In this document: positions 26,417 through 37,138 of the stretch, one piece after another
Numbering within the stretch: position 1 is the stretch's first letter
Layout: every line of letters begins with the position of its first letter
NCBI GenBank assembly: GCA_024278175.1
Contig: JAJRTS010000111.1
Coordinates: 1-64,000, forward strand
Length of the DNA stretch: 64,000 nt
Source: Gemmatimonadales bacterium
GTDB taxonomy: Bacteria > Gemmatimonadota > Glassbacteria > GWA2-58-10
Reading direction: 5' to 3'
Position numbers and translations under genes: made by a program
Notes under the pieces: generated by a model
What the model saw: the letters and a program-made list of their open reading frames with translations, nothing else
Told to the model about the DNA's origin: nothing
Database searches by the model: none

Positions 26417-27790
26417 CTATCCCTGCTGTTCCTGCAAGCGTTCTCGCTCAACCACCATAGCGGTCATTTCCGCTTCCGCCACCAATTCATCTTCCACGTA
26501 GCCGCAACCCTTCATCTTGCAGATTGAATGCCTGAACTTGAGCATCTTCACCTCCATCCTGAGCTGGTCGCCGGGGAACACAGGCTTGCGGAACTTGATC
26601 TTGTCCAGGCTCATGAAGTACATTACCTTTGATTCCGGATCGGGCACACTGTTCATCAGCAACATCCCGCCCGCCTGACCCATCGCCTCCACGATCAGCA
26701 CACCCGGCATGATCGGGTGGTCGGGGAAATGTCCCTGGAAAAACGGCTCGTTGATCGAGACGTTCTTGATGCCGATAACCTTCTTCTCAGCCTCGAACTC
26801 CAGAATCCTGTCCACCAGCAGAAACGGATAGCGATGGGGGATTTTTTCCATGATGGCGTTGATGTCCATCAGCGGCTTAATGGAACCCGGCCGGTCGCTC
26901 TCGGCCGACTCGTCGTCGCCCGTGGTGACCACGTGTCCGCCGTTGTTGTCCAGGTGCTGACGGATTTTACGCACGAGATTAACATTGGAGGGATGACCGC
27001 TCTTGAAGCTGATGATATGTGCCCGCATCGGCATGCCGAGCAACTGGATATCGCCCAGCAGATCGAGAATCTTGTGGCGCACCGGCTCCTTCGGACTGCG
27101 AAGCGGCTCGGGATTTAAGATCCTGTCCTCGTCGAACACAACGGCGTTTTCCAGGCTGCCGCCCTTGATCAGGCCCCATTTTTTAAGTTTCTCCAGCTCG
27201 TTGCTGAAGCTGTAGGTGCGGGCCTCGGCAATCATCTGCCGAAACGTCTCACCGGTGATGTCCAGGCTTTCGAACTGGCAGCCCACCAGCGGGTTGTTGT
27301 ACTCGATATGGAAACTGATCTTGAATTTGTCGCTGGGAAGAACCAGGAAATGGACCCCGTCTTCCTCGTAATTGAGCGGCTTTGTGAGGACGGCCTCCTT
27401 GCGTGTGGCCGTCTGCTGGACCAGCCCGGCCTCGTCGATACCCTTAACGAACGGCTGAGAACTGCCGTCGCAGGCTGGGACCTCATTGCCCTCTATCTCG
27501 ACTATCACGTTATCCAGGCCGGTGCCCGCCAGCGCTGCCAACAGGTGCTCGACCGTGTGGATCCGAACATTGTTTTTGCCGATAGTGGTGCCACGCTGAA
27601 CGCTGTCCACCCAGTCGACGACAGCGGGAATGCGGGTGCGCTCGGGTAAATCGATCCTTTCAAAAACGATACCGGTGTTCTCTTCGGCCGGCTTAAGCGT
27701 AATTTTTGATTGTTCGCCGGTATGCAGACCAATGCCCGAAAAGCTGACCGGTCGGGCGATGGTGTTCTGTCTCATCTCAACTCCAGTCAT
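26417..27790 (-). CDS. Bifunctional LpxC-FabZ: UDP-3-O-acyl-GlcNAc deacetylase / 3-hydroxyacyl-ACP dehydratase
   Basis: 457 residues, a natural fusion. Residues 1-300 are LpxC, with the start [11 protein letters not shown] and zinc ligands in TVEHLLAAL (His about 81) and [14 protein letters not shown]; the catalytic His is in FKSGHPSN. Residues about 310-457 are FabZ, with the hot-dog fold, the active-site His in [12 protein letters not shown] and the Glu in [20 protein letters not shown]. LpxC commits to lipid A; FabZ dehydrates beta-hydroxyacyl-ACP and so competes for the same acyl-ACP substrate. Fusions of this pair are known in Bacteroidetes, Chlorobi and relatives, which supports an FCB placement. 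Confidence 0.96.
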   Translation of the reverse strand: MTGVEMRQNTIARPVSFSGIGLHTGEQSKITLKPAEENTGIVFERIDLPERTRIPAVVDWVDSVQRGTTIGKNNVRIHTVEHLLAALAGTGLDNVIVEIEGNEVPACDGSSQPFVKGIDEAGLVQQTATRKEAVLTKPLNYEEDGVHFLVLPSDKFKISFHIEYNNPLVGCQFESLDITGETFRQMIAEARTYSFSNELEKLKKWGLIKGGSLENAVVFDEDRILNPEPLRSPKEPVRHKILDLLGDIQLLGMPMRAHIISFKSGHPSNVNLVRKIRQHLDNNGGHVVTTGDDESAESDRPGSIKPLMDINAIMEKIPHRYPFLLVDRILEFEAEKKVIGIKNVSINEPFFQGHFPDHPIMPGVLIVEAMGQAGGMLLMNSVPDPESKVMYFMSLDKIKFRKPVFPGDQLRMEVKMLKFRHSICKMKGCGYVEDELVAEAEMTAMVVERERLQEQQG

Positions 27791-27847
27791 TCGTTTTAAT
27801 CCCTATCCTGTTGAGCTACTACCGACGACGGCCAGGCCAGGCGGGAA

Positions 27848-28888
27848 CTATAGTTTATCTTCCAGTTTTTTAACGCGCTCAAGCAATTCCCGAAACTGCC
27901 TGACCAGCCGGGGCAGTTTGCCCACCGAGGCCTGCGCCCGCAGCGATTCAGCATGGGGCCGCGCAGGATAGCCGGATATTTCCAGACCTGCCGGTACGGA
28001 TTTTGTCACACCGGCCTGAGCGCCGATCTTAACCCGGTCACCGATATTGAGATGGCCGCCGATACCGGCCTGGCCCGCCATGATCACGCTGCTGCCCACC
28101 TTGGTTGAACCCGAGACACCTACCTGGGCCACTACCAGCGTGTTTTCTCCGATTTCCACATTGTGTCCGATATGAACCAGGTTGTCACACTTGACACCGC
28201 TGCCGATCCTGGTGGGAGAAAGGGTACCGCGGTCAATGGTGGAGTTGGCGCCGATCTCGACATCATCACCGATAATAAGGCCGGCCACCTGGGGAATTTT
28301 CTGCTGCACTCCCTTGTTGTCACAGACGAACCCGAACCCGTCGCCGCCCAACACGCATCCGCTCTGCAGCAGGCAACGCTTACCCACCATTACATCGTGG
28401 AGCACTATCGCGCCGGGCATCACCCGTGATTTATCCCCAATGCCTGCGCGCTCACCCACATATGATCGCGCCTGCAGAATAACGTCATCGCCGATACTGG
28501 CTCCCGCTCCGACAACGACCAGCGCGCCGATAAAAACCCGCTCACCGATCCGGGCTGTGGGATCCACGACCGCGGTGGGATGTACCGATGGCTCGAAATC
28601 GCTATTCTGGGGGTGGAACAACTCAACTGTGAGCAGGAACGTGAGGTATGGATTGGGAACGATCAGACAATTCTTTTCACTCTGGGCCGCGCCGTTACCC
28701 TGACCAACGATCACCGCCGCAGCCTTGGTCGAGGCAATACGATCATGATAACGCCGGTTGGCGACAAACGAGATATCGCCTTCCTCCGCTTCTTCCAGAC
28801 CCGCAACACCGGTGATCATGACGTCCGGGTCGCCCTGAACCTCGCCATTCATCCTACTGGCGATTTCCCCTAAACTGTATTTAGGCAA
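27848..28888 (-). CDS. lpxD: UDP-3-O-acylglucosamine N-acyltransferase
   Basis: 346 residues. The N-terminal uridine-binding domain (about 1-100) is followed by a left-handed beta-helix of hexapeptide repeats (VHPTAVVDPTARIGERVFIG onward) and a C-terminal helix (VRQFRELLERVKKLEDKL). The catalytic His region is LVHIGHNVEIGENT. It adds the second acyl chain in lipid A synthesis. It lies between lpxC-fabZ (57 bases downstream) and ompH (14 bases upstream). Confidence 0.95.
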   Translation of the reverse strand: MPKYSLGEIASRMNGEVQGDPDVMITGVAGLEEAEEGDISFVANRRYHDRIASTKAAAVIVGQGNGAAQSEKNCLIVPNPYLTFLLTVELFHPQNSDFEPSVHPTAVVDPTARIGERVFIGALVVVGAGASIGDDVILQARSYVGERAGIGDKSRVMPGAIVLHDVMVGKRCLLQSGCVLGGDGFGFVCDNKGVQQKIPQVAGLIIGDDVEIGANSTIDRGTLSPTRIGSGVKCDNLVHIGHNVEIGENTLVVAQVGVSGSTKVGSSVIMAGQAGIGGHLNIGDRVKIGAQAGVTKSVPAGLEISGYPARPHAESLRAQASVGKLPRLVRQFRELLERVKKLEDKL

Positions 28889-28902
28889 CTTTGACCCCTG
28901 AT

Positions 28903-29508
28903 TTAACGCGTACGCTGGGTCTCAATGTTTAACGCCTCCATCACCTGTTTGGTATAATTGTAATCCTGATCGATATACAGCAACGCCGATGCGTCCAGCA
29001 CGAGCGAAAGCTGCAAAGTCTGACTGATATCACTGATGGTGGAGTGTAATTTTTCCAGTATTGACTGGGTCAACTCAGCGTTACGACGGTTCAGTACTCC
29101 ATCTTTTCCGTATATCTGATGATAATAGGCCAAAAGGTTTTTTTTCTTGCCTTCCAGCACCTTTTCCAGCCGTTCTTGCTCTGCCGTGAGAAAAGCCAAC
29201 GTGTCGGCCATCGTTGTGTCGGCCGCCAGAGACTGATTACCACCGGCGGCGGTAGTATCGCGCAACGTCTTAAGCCTGGCCTCCAGCGCGGTAACCGAAT
29301 CCAGGTACACCTGCATCTCCTGCTGGCGGTCCTGGAACCGCTGCTCCCAGATCGCGGTTTCCTGGTCCAGAATCCGTTGCACTTCGGCCTTGGCGGGCAT
29401 TTGTCTCAATAACTCCTGGTCGGAGACAAAGCCTATTTTCACGCCCTGAGCCTGCAGAGCGGGGACAACCAACAGCACAATTGGTAAAAATACTAATACA
29501 GTTCTCAT
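28903..29508 (-). CDS. OmpH/Skp family periplasmic chaperone (first of pair)
   Basis: 201 residues. A signal peptide ends at about 20 (VLVFLPIVLLVVPALQAQ). The OmpH pattern VKIGFVSDQELLRQMP starts the mature chain, followed by long coiled-coil helices (about 40-150) and a short beta return (LSLVLDASALLYID). Skp trimers hold unfolded outer-membrane proteins for the Bam complex. It is more divergent than the neighbouring paralogue, with a Thr/Ala/Gly-rich interruption near residues 86-100. Confidence 0.88.
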   Translation of the reverse strand: MRTVLVFLPIVLLVVPALQAQGVKIGFVSDQELLRQMPAKAEVQRILDQETAIWEQRFQDRQQEMQVYLDSVTALEARLKTLRDTTAAGGNQSLAADTTMADTLAFLTAEQERLEKVLEGKKKNLLAYYHQIYGKDGVLNRRNAELTQSILEKLHSTISDISQTLQLSLVLDASALLYIDQDYNYTKQVMEALNIETQRTR

Positions 29509-29531
29509 AATGAAAGGATTTTTTCCCGGCC

Positions 29532-30074
29532 TCAGCGGCCCCGGCTGGAGGAAGTCGATACGTCCACTCCGGCCTTGAGAATTTCGAGAACCTTATCTGT
29601 CACATCCAGTGTTTCCTGGGCGTAGAGCAGTCCCTGGGCGTTAAAAATCATCGAATAATTTTCCTGCTCGCCCAGGATCTCGATCGCGCGGTTGATTTTG
29701 GCGTAGATCGGAGCCCAGAGTTCGGTCTGCCGCTGCTCGGCCTTACCGCCATCGGCGAACACATCCTGGTAGAACTTGGACGCTTCCTGACGCTTGTCCA
29801 TAATCTCGTCCTGCTTTTCCCTTTTCTTCTCCGGGCTGAACAGCATGGCCCGCTGTTCGAACTCTTCCTGCAACTGCGTGATCTGCTGTTCGTACTCGTT
29901 GAGCTGAGTCTTCCAGCTCTGTATTTCTTTCTCGTACGTGCGGCTGGCATCCTCATGCTCGGGGAAATTCTGCATTACACGCTCGACCTGAACATAGCCG
30001 ATTTTAAGATCCTGCGCCTGAGCGAAAGAAACCAGGCCGACAATGGCCGCGACAACAATGGCAAGAATACGCAA
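29532..30074 (-). CDS. OmpH/Skp family periplasmic chaperone (second of pair)
   Basis: 180 residues. Signal peptide (about 1-20, LAIVVAAIVGLVSFAQAQ), then LKIGYVQVERVMQNFPE, a coiled-coil tentacle region with ITQLQEEFEQRAMLFSPEKK and the closing strand YSMIFNAQGLLYAQETLDVTDKVL. It is immediately downstream of bamA, the standard bamA-skp-lpxD order. Two adjacent paralogues suggest duplication. Confidence 0.9.
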   Translation of the reverse strand: MRILAIVVAAIVGLVSFAQAQDLKIGYVQVERVMQNFPEHEDASRTYEKEIQSWKTQLNEYEQQITQLQEEFEQRAMLFSPEKKREKQDEIMDKRQEASKFYQDVFADGGKAEQRQTELWAPIYAKINRAIEILGEQENYSMIFNAQGLLYAQETLDVTDKVLEILKAGVDVSTSSSRGR

Positions 30075-30189
30075 GGAAAACCTCCTTAAAGTGTGAACGA
30101 TTCCGTCTTCTGTTTATCCGTTGGCAGGGCCGCTTCAAAAGCGACCGCCATAATTTGGCTAATATTGCTCCGGGATTCAACTGTTTCGA

Positions 30190-32514
30190 TCAATAGAACC
30201 GTCCGAAACGGAAATGGGGGATCCATTTGCTCTTTGCCGGCGACCCATCGCCGTTGGTCTGGTCAAACCCATAACCCATTTCCAGACCCAGCGGACCCAT
30301 CGGCGTTTCCAGCCGAACACCGAACCCGACGCTGCGCCTGAGCTTGCTCAGGTTGATATCGCCAAACTCGCTCCAGACATTACCGGCCTCGGCGAACAGC
30401 ACACCGTACACCTGGTCGGTAATCTTGATTTCCTCCTCGGCCATAATAGTGAAGTACGTTCTTCCACGACGGTACAGCCGCCCGTCCACACCCACAGTAC
30501 GGTCATCGTATCCGCGAAGATGGACATCCGTCTTGCGCCCATAACCGGTTCCGCCCAGAATATAGGTCTCCCTGTAGTCGAGAATCGGGCTCCTGGAGCC
30601 CCCGAACGGGCTGACTGTTCCCATTCTGGACTTGAGTCCCAGCACGAAATTATCCTTAACCGTGGGGGCGTACCACGATGTCTCGAACTCGTATTTCTGG
30701 AAGCCGATATTCCCGCCCAGCGCGCCGCCGCTGTACTCGGCGGTAACGGAGTGACGGCTTCCGCTTTGGGGATGCTGAAAATTGAGCCGGGTATCGCGGG
30801 ACAGGGTGAAAGTCACTTTGCTGGAGGTCTGCGGATAATCACTCACATTGGCGCCCGTGTACCTGGCCACCAGCGCGCTGTCGCCCCGGATGTCGATCGA
30901 CATCAGCGAGTAGCCGATATAAAAGCGGGTGTAGTCCAACTGGGGTATCGGGAAACCGAACCTGTAATAGAATCCTTTGTAACGGTCCTGGTACGGGTCA
31001 TTACGCAGCCTGCGGCGCATGTTGAATATACTCACGTCCATTGAAACGGGCGTATTCATAAAATAAGGATCGGAGTAGCTCAGGTCGAGATTGGTCACGC
31101 GAGAGCCGAACTCAAAACGCACCTGAACCGACTTACCCCGGCCCAACAGGTTGCTCTGGGTCAGATCGAGAAAACCGGTCATCCCGTAACCTCCACCGAA
31201 ACCGGCGCCGAAATTGGCGCTGCCGGTGCGTTTTTCCTTGACCTTGATCAGCAGGTCCACCTCGTTGGTCTCCTCGACCGGCCGGGGTTCGATCCCGATA
31301 TCCGGCTCGAAATAGCCGGAGTTGACCAGGCTCTGGTAGCTCATTTTAACCATCGGCGAACGGAACAGGTCTCCGGGATAAAGCCTGATCAGCCGGCGGA
31401 TCACGTTTTCGAACGTGCTCTCGTTGCCCTGGATGATTACCTTGCGCACCGTGGCCGGCTCGCCCTCGCGGATCATCAGCGTCAGGTTGATCAGGCTGTC
31501 GTCGTATTCCTGCATCGGCTGGGGCTGCATGTAGATATAGCCCTCGTCCCCGTAGAGCTCCCCCACCTTGTCCATGCTTTCCTCGAACTTATCCTGGTTG
31601 AACACGGAGCCTTCTGCGAGTTGAAAGACACTCAGGATCACATCGTCGGGGAAATGCGCGTTACCGGTGACGGTCAGACTGCCCAGGTAGTACTGGCGGC
31701 CCTCGTCCACCGTGATCCGGATTGTCACCTCCCGGCTCTCCGGCTTGAACTCCATCTCGTGGCCCAGCACCTGCATGTTTAGAAAGCCGTTGCGGGCGTA
31801 GAACTCGGGGAGTTTCTCGGTCAGGTCTTTCTGGAATTTTTCCTCGTCATAACCGCCGGTGCGCCAGAACTTGATCCAGCTTTTCGTTTTAGTGCTCAGT
31901 GTAGCGCGCAAGTCCTCGTCGGAGAAAAATTTGTTGCCCTTGAACTCAATCCCGGTAATCCGGATCTTTCTGCCTTCGTCGATCTTCAGGGTAATCTCCA
32001 CCCTGCCCCTGGCCGCCGTAGTGCTGGTCTCCGCCTGGACCTTGGAGTTGTAGAAGCCTTTTTCGCGGTAGAGTGCAACTATTTTATTGGTTGACTGTTG
32101 CAGCTTGGAGGGAGAGAACAGGCCGCCGATACGAAGGTCGAGCTCCGGCTTAATGTCGGAGCTCTTGAGTTTATCATTGCCCTCAAGTACCAGCTTGGAG
32201 ACAATCGGCGCTTCCTGAACCTTGATCACGAGCCTGATTCCCTCCGCCACGTTCTCCGCCATGATTGCGATATCACTGTAGAGTTCGGTTCTCCAGAGGT
32301 TGTGCATGGCACGGCTGATCGCGAACACGGTATAATCGTCGCCAACATTAAGCTGGGCCGCGCTGAGCACCCTGCGCCTGGCCACCCTGTCATTACCCTC
32401 CACCACCACATCGGCGATCTTCTGCCCGCTCTGCCCGCTTTCGGCAACCTGCGCGGCCAACCGGTCCACCGCGAAAAGGGCGCAACAAAGCAGGATTACC
32501 GCCTGAGCGCGCAT
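30190..32514 (-). CDS. bamA: Outer-membrane protein assembly factor BamA
   Basis: 774 residues from the chosen start. The signal peptide is AVILLCCALFAVDRLAAQ. POTRA domains cover about 25-400, and an Omp85 16-strand beta-barrel ends in an aromatic residue (RFGRFY). The loop-6 motif appears as LRGYDDRTVG (VRGF/Y in most homologues). It folds and inserts outer-membrane proteins. The ATG at 32514 places a proper signal peptide first; the frame is open to 32556, which would add 14 residues ahead of it. Confidence 0.95.
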   Translation of the reverse strand: MRAQAVILLCCALFAVDRLAAQVAESGQSGQKIADVVVEGNDRVARRRVLSAAQLNVGDDYTVFAISRAMHNLWRTELYSDIAIMAENVAEGIRLVIKVQEAPIVSKLVLEGNDKLKSSDIKPELDLRIGGLFSPSKLQQSTNKIVALYREKGFYNSKVQAETSTTAARGRVEITLKIDEGRKIRITGIEFKGNKFFSDEDLRATLSTKTKSWIKFWRTGGYDEEKFQKDLTEKLPEFYARNGFLNMQVLGHEMEFKPESREVTIRITVDEGRQYYLGSLTVTGNAHFPDDVILSVFQLAEGSVFNQDKFEESMDKVGELYGDEGYIYMQPQPMQEYDDSLINLTLMIREGEPATVRKVIIQGNESTFENVIRRLIRLYPGDLFRSPMVKMSYQSLVNSGYFEPDIGIEPRPVEETNEVDLLIKVKEKRTGSANFGAGFGGGYGMTGFLDLTQSNLLGRGKSVQVRFEFGSRVTNLDLSYSDPYFMNTPVSMDVSIFNMRRRLRNDPYQDRYKGFYYRFGFPIPQLDYTRFYIGYSLMSIDIRGDSALVARYTGANVSDYPQTSSKVTFTLSRDTRLNFQHPQSGSRHSVTAEYSGGALGGNIGFQKYEFETSWYAPTVKDNFVLGLKSRMGTVSPFGGSRSPILDYRETYILGGTGYGRKTDVHLRGYDDRTVGVDGRLYRRGRTYFTIMAEEEIKITDQVYGVLFAEAGNVWSEFGDINLSKLRRSVGFGVRLETPMGPLGLEMGYGFDQTNGDGSPAKSKWIPHFRFGRFY

Positions 32515-32679
32515 AAAAACGGAAATCGTAGTGTCAGCCTTGCAAATCCTCAACACACCCCCGCGGATACTGTCATTTCGTAGTTAGTAATCAGCTATCA
32601 CACGGCCCCAATGTCCACTGCCGCTTGGAACATCGGGGCCGGTACCGGATTGTCAGGCCAGCCGCCTAATCAAAAAAAG

Positions 32680-32877
32680 TTGTGAAAAACCCTAAAGGTA
32701 AGGGATACAAGCTGTCAAGGGCCGTTGCGAGCATATTGAAAGAGAGGTCGCTTTTAAAACTATAAAGGTAAATCACATTTACTCGATATGTTACAATTCG
32801 AACGTCTTGCCTTGCCCTCAGGCGGCGATCAAGCAATATATTTCCATCCGGGCGTGTGAAAAGACTTTTCACCGCCC
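32680..32877 (+). repeat. Dispersed structured repeat, copy D (divergent)
   Basis: It aligns with the other copies at the left tail (GTTGTGAAAAACCCTAAAGG), the left arm CTGTCAAGGGCCGTT (32712-32726), the right-arm remnant GCCTTGCCCT and the terminal hairpin. The hairpin (32850-32877) has a changed sequence: GGGCGTGTGAAAA pairs with TTTTCACCGCCC. The right-arm TTGACA is lost. It fills the clpC-bamA gap (32515-32908), in which no other feature was seen. Confidence 0.6.
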
Positions 32878-32908
32878 TCCCGACTGAACTGTAATAATCG
32901 CGGGCCGG

Positions 32909-35416
32909 TCAGCTTTTCTCGCCGGCATTCACTTTTTCCTTGCCGGGTTTGGGTTTCTCCACGTTGAACTTCAACCCGTCTCCGCCGCCGGAAATCTTGA
33001 TCATATCGCCCCGCTCAAACTCGTTATTGAGAAATTTTTCGCTCAACGAATCCTCGAGATAACGCTGCACGGCACGCCGCAACGGACGCGCGCCATACTC
33101 CTGGTTGTAGCCCTTCTCGGCCAGAAATTTTTTGGCCGCCTTGTCGAGCTTGATGTCGAACCCCCGGTCCAGAAGCCGCTGGCGAAGTTCATCGACAAAG
33201 ATATCGACGATCTTAATGATGTGTTCCAGGCTGAGCTGATGGAAAACGATTGTCTCATCGACCCGGTTAATAAACTCGGGATTGAACACCTTGGTTATCT
33301 CGCCCCTGATCTTGTCGGCGATGCGGTCGTAGTTGTCATCGGCGTTGTCACGGGTGCGGAAACCCATCGAGTTGCCCTTGATCTCGCGCGCACCGATATT
33401 GCTGGTCATGATCACAACCGTATTCTTGAAGTTGATCCTGCGCCCGTAGTTGTCGGTCAGGGTTCCGTCGTCCAGGATCTGCAACAGGATGTTGAAAATA
33501 TCCGGATGGGCCTTCTCGATCTCGTCGAACAGAACCACCGAGTAAGGTTTCTGACGCACTTCCTTGGTCAGCGAGCCGCTGTCCTCGTAGCCCACATAAC
33601 CGGGAGGCGCTCCCAGCAGACGGCTCACGGAAAACTTTTCCATGTACTCGCTCATGTCCACCTGGATCAGCGCGCTTTTGTCGGCGAACAGAAACTCCGC
33701 CAGCGCGCGCGCCAGCTCTGTCTTGCCCACACCGGTAGGGCCGCTGAACACAAACGAACCAATCGGCCGCTTGGGGTCTTTCAAACCGGCCCTGGCGCGG
33801 CGGATCGCACGGCTGATAGCCTCGACCGCCTCGTCCTGACCCACGATGCGTTTGCAAAGCTCCTCCTCCATCTTCAGCAGCCTGGAGGTTTCGTTTTCAC
33901 TCAGGCGCACCACCGGAATACCGGTCCAGCGGCTGACAATGTAAGCCACGTCGTCTTCTTCGAGCGTAACCGAGTAATCGCCCTTCTCATCCTGCTGGTT
34001 GGTCATTTCGTCGATCTTACCCTTGAGCTCATGCTCCTTGTCGCGGAGCCTGGCGGCTGTTTCGTATTCCTGTTCGCTGATCGCCTGTTCCTTTTCGGCC
34101 ATCACTTTCTTAAGCTCACCCTCAAGATTGATCACTTCTTTCGGCGGCGCCTGGCAGGCAAGGCGCTTGCGCGCGGCCGCCTCATCGAGCACGTCGATAG
34201 CCTTATCCGGCAGAAAGCGGTCGGTGATATAGCGCTCGCTCAGCTTTGCCGCCGCCACCATCGCTTCCTTGCCGATCGTGATCTTATGGTGTTCCTCGTA
34301 GCTGGAACGAAGGCCCTCGATAATCAGGATCGTTTCCTCGATCGAGGGCGGCTCGACCATCACGGTCTGGAAACGCCGCTCGAACGCACCGTCTTTCTCG
34401 ATATACTTGCGGTACTCGTTGAGCGTGGTGGCGCCGACACACTGCAACTCGCCCCTGGCCAGGGCCGGCTTGAGCATATTACTGGCGTCGATTGCGCCCT
34501 CGGCGGCGCCGGCGCCGATCAGCGTATGCAGTTCATCGACAAAGAGGATTACGTTATTGTTTTTCTGGATCTCGCTGATCACGCCCTTCAGGCGTTCCTC
34601 GAACTGCCCGCGGTACTTGGTGCCCGCGATTATGGCGGCCATGTCCAGGGCCAGTACGCGGAAATTGCGCAGACTGGGCGGGACCTCTTCGGTATTGATC
34701 CGCTGGGCCAGTCCCTCGACAATGGCGGTCTTACCCACTCCCGGCTCTCCGATCAGCACCGGATTGTTCTTCTTACGGCGCGAGAGGATTTCTATCACCC
34801 TCTCGATCTCGTTGTCGCGGCCGATAGTCGGGTCCAGCTTGTTCTCACGGGCCAGCACGGTCAGGTCGCGGCAGAAATGGTCCAGCGCCGGGGTTTTGGT
34901 TTTCTTGCTGCTTTTGGATTCATCCTCGATGTGGGCGCCGCCCGGGAGGTCTTCCTCGGCCGAGGAGCTCTCGAAACTTTCGCCGCCCAGCAGTTTGAGC
35001 GTTTCCTGGCGCACGACGTCGGCGTTGATGCTGAGGCTGCTGAGCACCTTGGCCGCCATGCCGGTGTCCTCGCGAAGCAGACCGAGCAGCAGGTGCTCGG
35101 TGCCCACGTAGCTGTGCTTCATCGCCCGCGCTTCCTCGATAGAATACTCCAGCACGCGCTTGGCCACGGCGGTATAGGGCACATCGCCGATAGTGAGCGT
35201 ACTGCCGCCCGGTTTGACCATCTCCTCCACCTTGATCCTGATCGTCTCCAGGTCCAGGCCAATCTGGTTCAGCACCGCCGCCGCCACTCCCTCGCCCTCG
35301 CGGATCAAACCCAGCAGGATATGCTCACTGCCGATATAGTCATGGTGCAACCTGCCGGCCTCATCGCGCGCCAGAGAGAGCACCTTGCGTACCCGCTCCG
35401 TGAATTTATTGTTCAT
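32909..35416 (-). CDS. clpC: ATP-dependent Clp protease ATP-binding subunit ClpC
   Basis: 835 residues. The double Clp-N domain (about 1-145) is followed by AAA+ 1 with Walker A GEPGVGKT (about 213) and Walker [16 protein letters not shown] middle domain contains a UVR-like motif ([15 protein letters not shown]). AAA+ 2 has Walker [20 protein letters not shown], Walker [16 protein letters not shown] and the D2-small domain [19 protein letters not shown]. It unfolds substrates for ClpP, which is not in this window. It follows mcsA and mcsB directly. In Firmicutes the three form the arginine-phosphorylation degradation pathway, with the N-domain binding phosphoarginine. Confidence 0.96.
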   Translation of the reverse strand: MNNKFTERVRKVLSLARDEAGRLHHDYIGSEHILLGLIREGEGVAAAVLNQIGLDLETIRIKVEEMVKPGGSTLTIGDVPYTAVAKRVLEYSIEEARAMKHSYVGTEHLLLGLLREDTGMAAKVLSSLSINADVVRQETLKLLGGESFESSSAEEDLPGGAHIEDESKSSKKTKTPALDHFCRDLTVLARENKLDPTIGRDNEIERVIEILSRRKKNNPVLIGEPGVGKTAIVEGLAQRINTEEVPPSLRNFRVLALDMAAIIAGTKYRGQFEERLKGVISEIQKNNNVILFVDELHTLIGAGAAEGAIDASNMLKPALARGELQCVGATTLNEYRKYIEKDGAFERRFQTVMVEPPSIEETILIIEGLRSSYEEHHKITIGKEAMVAAAKLSERYITDRFLPDKAIDVLDEAAARKRLACQAPPKEVINLEGELKKVMAEKEQAISEQEYETAARLRDKEHELKGKIDEMTNQQDEKGDYSVTLEEDDVAYIVSRWTGIPVVRLSENETSRLLKMEEELCKRIVGQDEAVEAISRAIRRARAGLKDPKRPIGSFVFSGPTGVGKTELARALAEFLFADKSALIQVDMSEYMEKFSVSRLLGAPPGYVGYEDSGSLTKEVRQKPYSVVLFDEIEKAHPDIFNILLQILDDGTLTDNYGRRINFKNTVVIMTSNIGAREIKGNSMGFRTRDNADDNYDRIADKIRGEITKVFNPEFINRVDETIVFHQLSLEHIIKIVDIFVDELRQRLLDRGFDIKLDKAAKKFLAEKGYNQEYGARPLRRAVQRYLEDSLSEKFLNNEFERGDMIKISGGGDGLKFNVEKPKPGKEKVNAGEKS

Positions 35417-35433
35417 GGTCCACCACCCTTGCT

Positions 35434-36495
35434 CTATAGTAGCTGATTATTGTCTTCAAAACACGACCTGATTACGGTAGCCCGGTTGATATCGCGCTCC
35501 ATTGGTTTGAGCTGCTTGCCCGCGGCCACATCCAGATGCGCATCCTGGCTGTAGATCAGAATCCGGTTGATTGTTGATACACTGAGCCCCTTTATAAGTT
35601 TCATGCTCACTCCGAGCCGCACGGCGCTCAGCAGGTTCATCACTTCATCGCCGCTGATCGTACGCGCCCGCTCCAGGATACCGTAGGCACGCCAGACCTT
35701 GTCCTGGATATAGTGGCCCGCATCCTTGAACAGCACCGAACGGGCGTTCTGCTCGTGCTGGATGATCTGCGAAGTAATCCGGCTCAGGTGGTCGATCAAC
35801 TCCTTCTCGCTCTTACCGATAGTGATCTGGTTGGAGATCTGGAAGAAGTTGCCCAGCACCTCGCTGCCCTCGCCGTAGAGGCCGCGGAAAGTCAAGCCGA
35901 TCTTGGTGATACCGCGAAGCACTTTCTGGATTTCCTTGGTCAGCACCAGGCCCGGCAGATGGATCAGCACGCTGGCTCTTAAACCCGTTCCCGTGTTGGT
36001 CGGGCACGAGGAGAGAAAACCGAACTTGGGATGAAAATCATACTCAAGGTTACCGCCGATCAGGCTTTCGAGCTTTTCGGCCTCGCTCCAGCAACGGCGA
36101 AGGTCGAAGCCGCTGGCGATACTCTGGATGCGAAGGTGATCCTCCTCGTTGATCATCATCGAAACCCGGCTGCCGCTGCCAACCACCACACAGGCGGCGG
36201 GCTTGTTGATCAGCAGGTCCTTGCTGATCAGATGCTCCTCGATCATGTAATTGCACTCGTAGGCGAGCAAACCCTCGATGTTAATCCGGGTCATCGTATC
36301 GAGCAGTTTCTCGTGCTCGAGCGCTCCCAGGACCTCGTCACGCACCTGCAACTCCTCGTCGCGAACCGAGCGCGAGCCATAGCGGAAGCCCTTGATGTTA
36401 CGCGCCAGGCGCACACGAGAACTGAGCACCACGTCAGGGTGCTCCCCTTCGCCCGTTAGCCAACCCGGCACCTGTTTCTCTATCGGTAACGCCAT
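35434..36495 (-). CDS. mcsB: Protein-arginine kinase McsB
   Basis: 353 residues from the ATG at 36495; a GTG at 36507 would add four. It shows the phosphagen-kinase catalytic fold: [27 protein letters not shown] with the Cys of the active-site loop, and [20 protein letters not shown]. The C-terminus carries RDINRA (about residue 334), the RDxxRA motif that forms the allosteric phosphoarginine-binding pocket of McsB and is absent from creatine and arginine kinases. It is therefore a protein kinase rather than a metabolic one. It sits 18 bases before clpC and after mcsA. No ctsR repressor gene is present. Confidence 0.94.
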   Translation of the reverse strand: MALPIEKQVPGWLTGEGEHPDVVLSSRVRLARNIKGFRYGSRSVRDEELQVRDEVLGALEHEKLLDTMTRINIEGLLAYECNYMIEEHLISKDLLINKPAACVVVGSGSRVSMMINEEDHLRIQSIASGFDLRRCWSEAEKLESLIGGNLEYDFHPKFGFLSSCPTNTGTGLRASVLIHLPGLVLTKEIQKVLRGITKIGLTFRGLYGEGSEVLGNFFQISNQITIGKSEKELIDHLSRITSQIIQHEQNARSVLFKDAGHYIQDKVWRAYGILERARTISGDEVMNLLSAVRLGVSMKLIKGLSVSTINRILIYSQDAHLDVAAGKQLKPMERDINRATVIRSCFEDNNQLL

Positions 36496-36525
36496 CTTAC
36501 ATCCCACCCAATGTTTACACCGGTG

Positions 36526-37041
36526 TCAGAATACTTCCATCCGCTTTTCCAGGTTCTGGATCTCATCACGAAGTTCCGCGGCCTTTTCGTAGTTTTCTTT
36601 TCTGACTGCTTTATTGAGCTTTTTCTTCAATTCCCGGACCAGCACCTGGTGGTTGTACATCTCGCCCTCGGGCTGCGACGAGCGTTTGCCCACGTGAAAA
36701 CTGCTGCCCTGAATCCGATGCAGGAGTTCGTCTACCTGCCCCTCGAAGGTAAAATAGCACTGTCCGCAACCGAGCCGCCCCGAGTTCTTGATATCGTCCA
36801 GGGTGCTGTGGCAGAACTCACAGCAGCCAGCGCCCGCAGCCTGCTCGCCGGCCAGTTCGCTGAGCACTTCCTGCTTGGCCTCCGGCGCGCACATGGACTG
36901 TTGGCTATCGACAGACTTGGAGCCCTTGACGCCCATCTGTCCGGCGCAATCCTGGCACAGATTATAGCTGACCACTTTCCCGTCACGCACCTGCGTAAAA
37001 TGGATCGTGGCGTCGTTTTCGTTGCATTTATCACACTTCAT
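36526..37041 (-). CDS. mcsA: McsA-like activator of protein-arginine kinase
   Basis: 171 residues. Zinc-binding CxxC pairs lie at MKCDKCNEN and LCQDCAGQ (N-terminal) and at CCEFCHST and LGCGQC (middle). A UvrB/UvrC motif helix hairpin (about 132-165, KKLNKAVRKENYEKAAELRD) ends the chain. This is the McsA architecture; in Firmicutes it binds and activates McsB. It lies 30 bases upstream of mcsB on the same strand. Confidence 0.92.
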   Translation of the reverse strand: MKCDKCNENDATIHFTQVRDGKVVSYNLCQDCAGQMGVKGSKSVDSQQSMCAPEAKQEVLSELAGEQAAGAGCCEFCHSTLDDIKNSGRLGCGQCYFTFEGQVDELLHRIQGSSFHVGKRSSQPEGEMYNHQVLVRELKKKLNKAVRKENYEKAAELRDEIQNLEKRMEVF

Positions 37042-37138
37042 AATTCCACCGCCCTGCTATTGTAAGAGCCCTCAGCCCTGATGGCAAACCGGACTTATCG
37101 CCACCCTGAATTATCCGTCAGCACTTCCTCACCACTAC

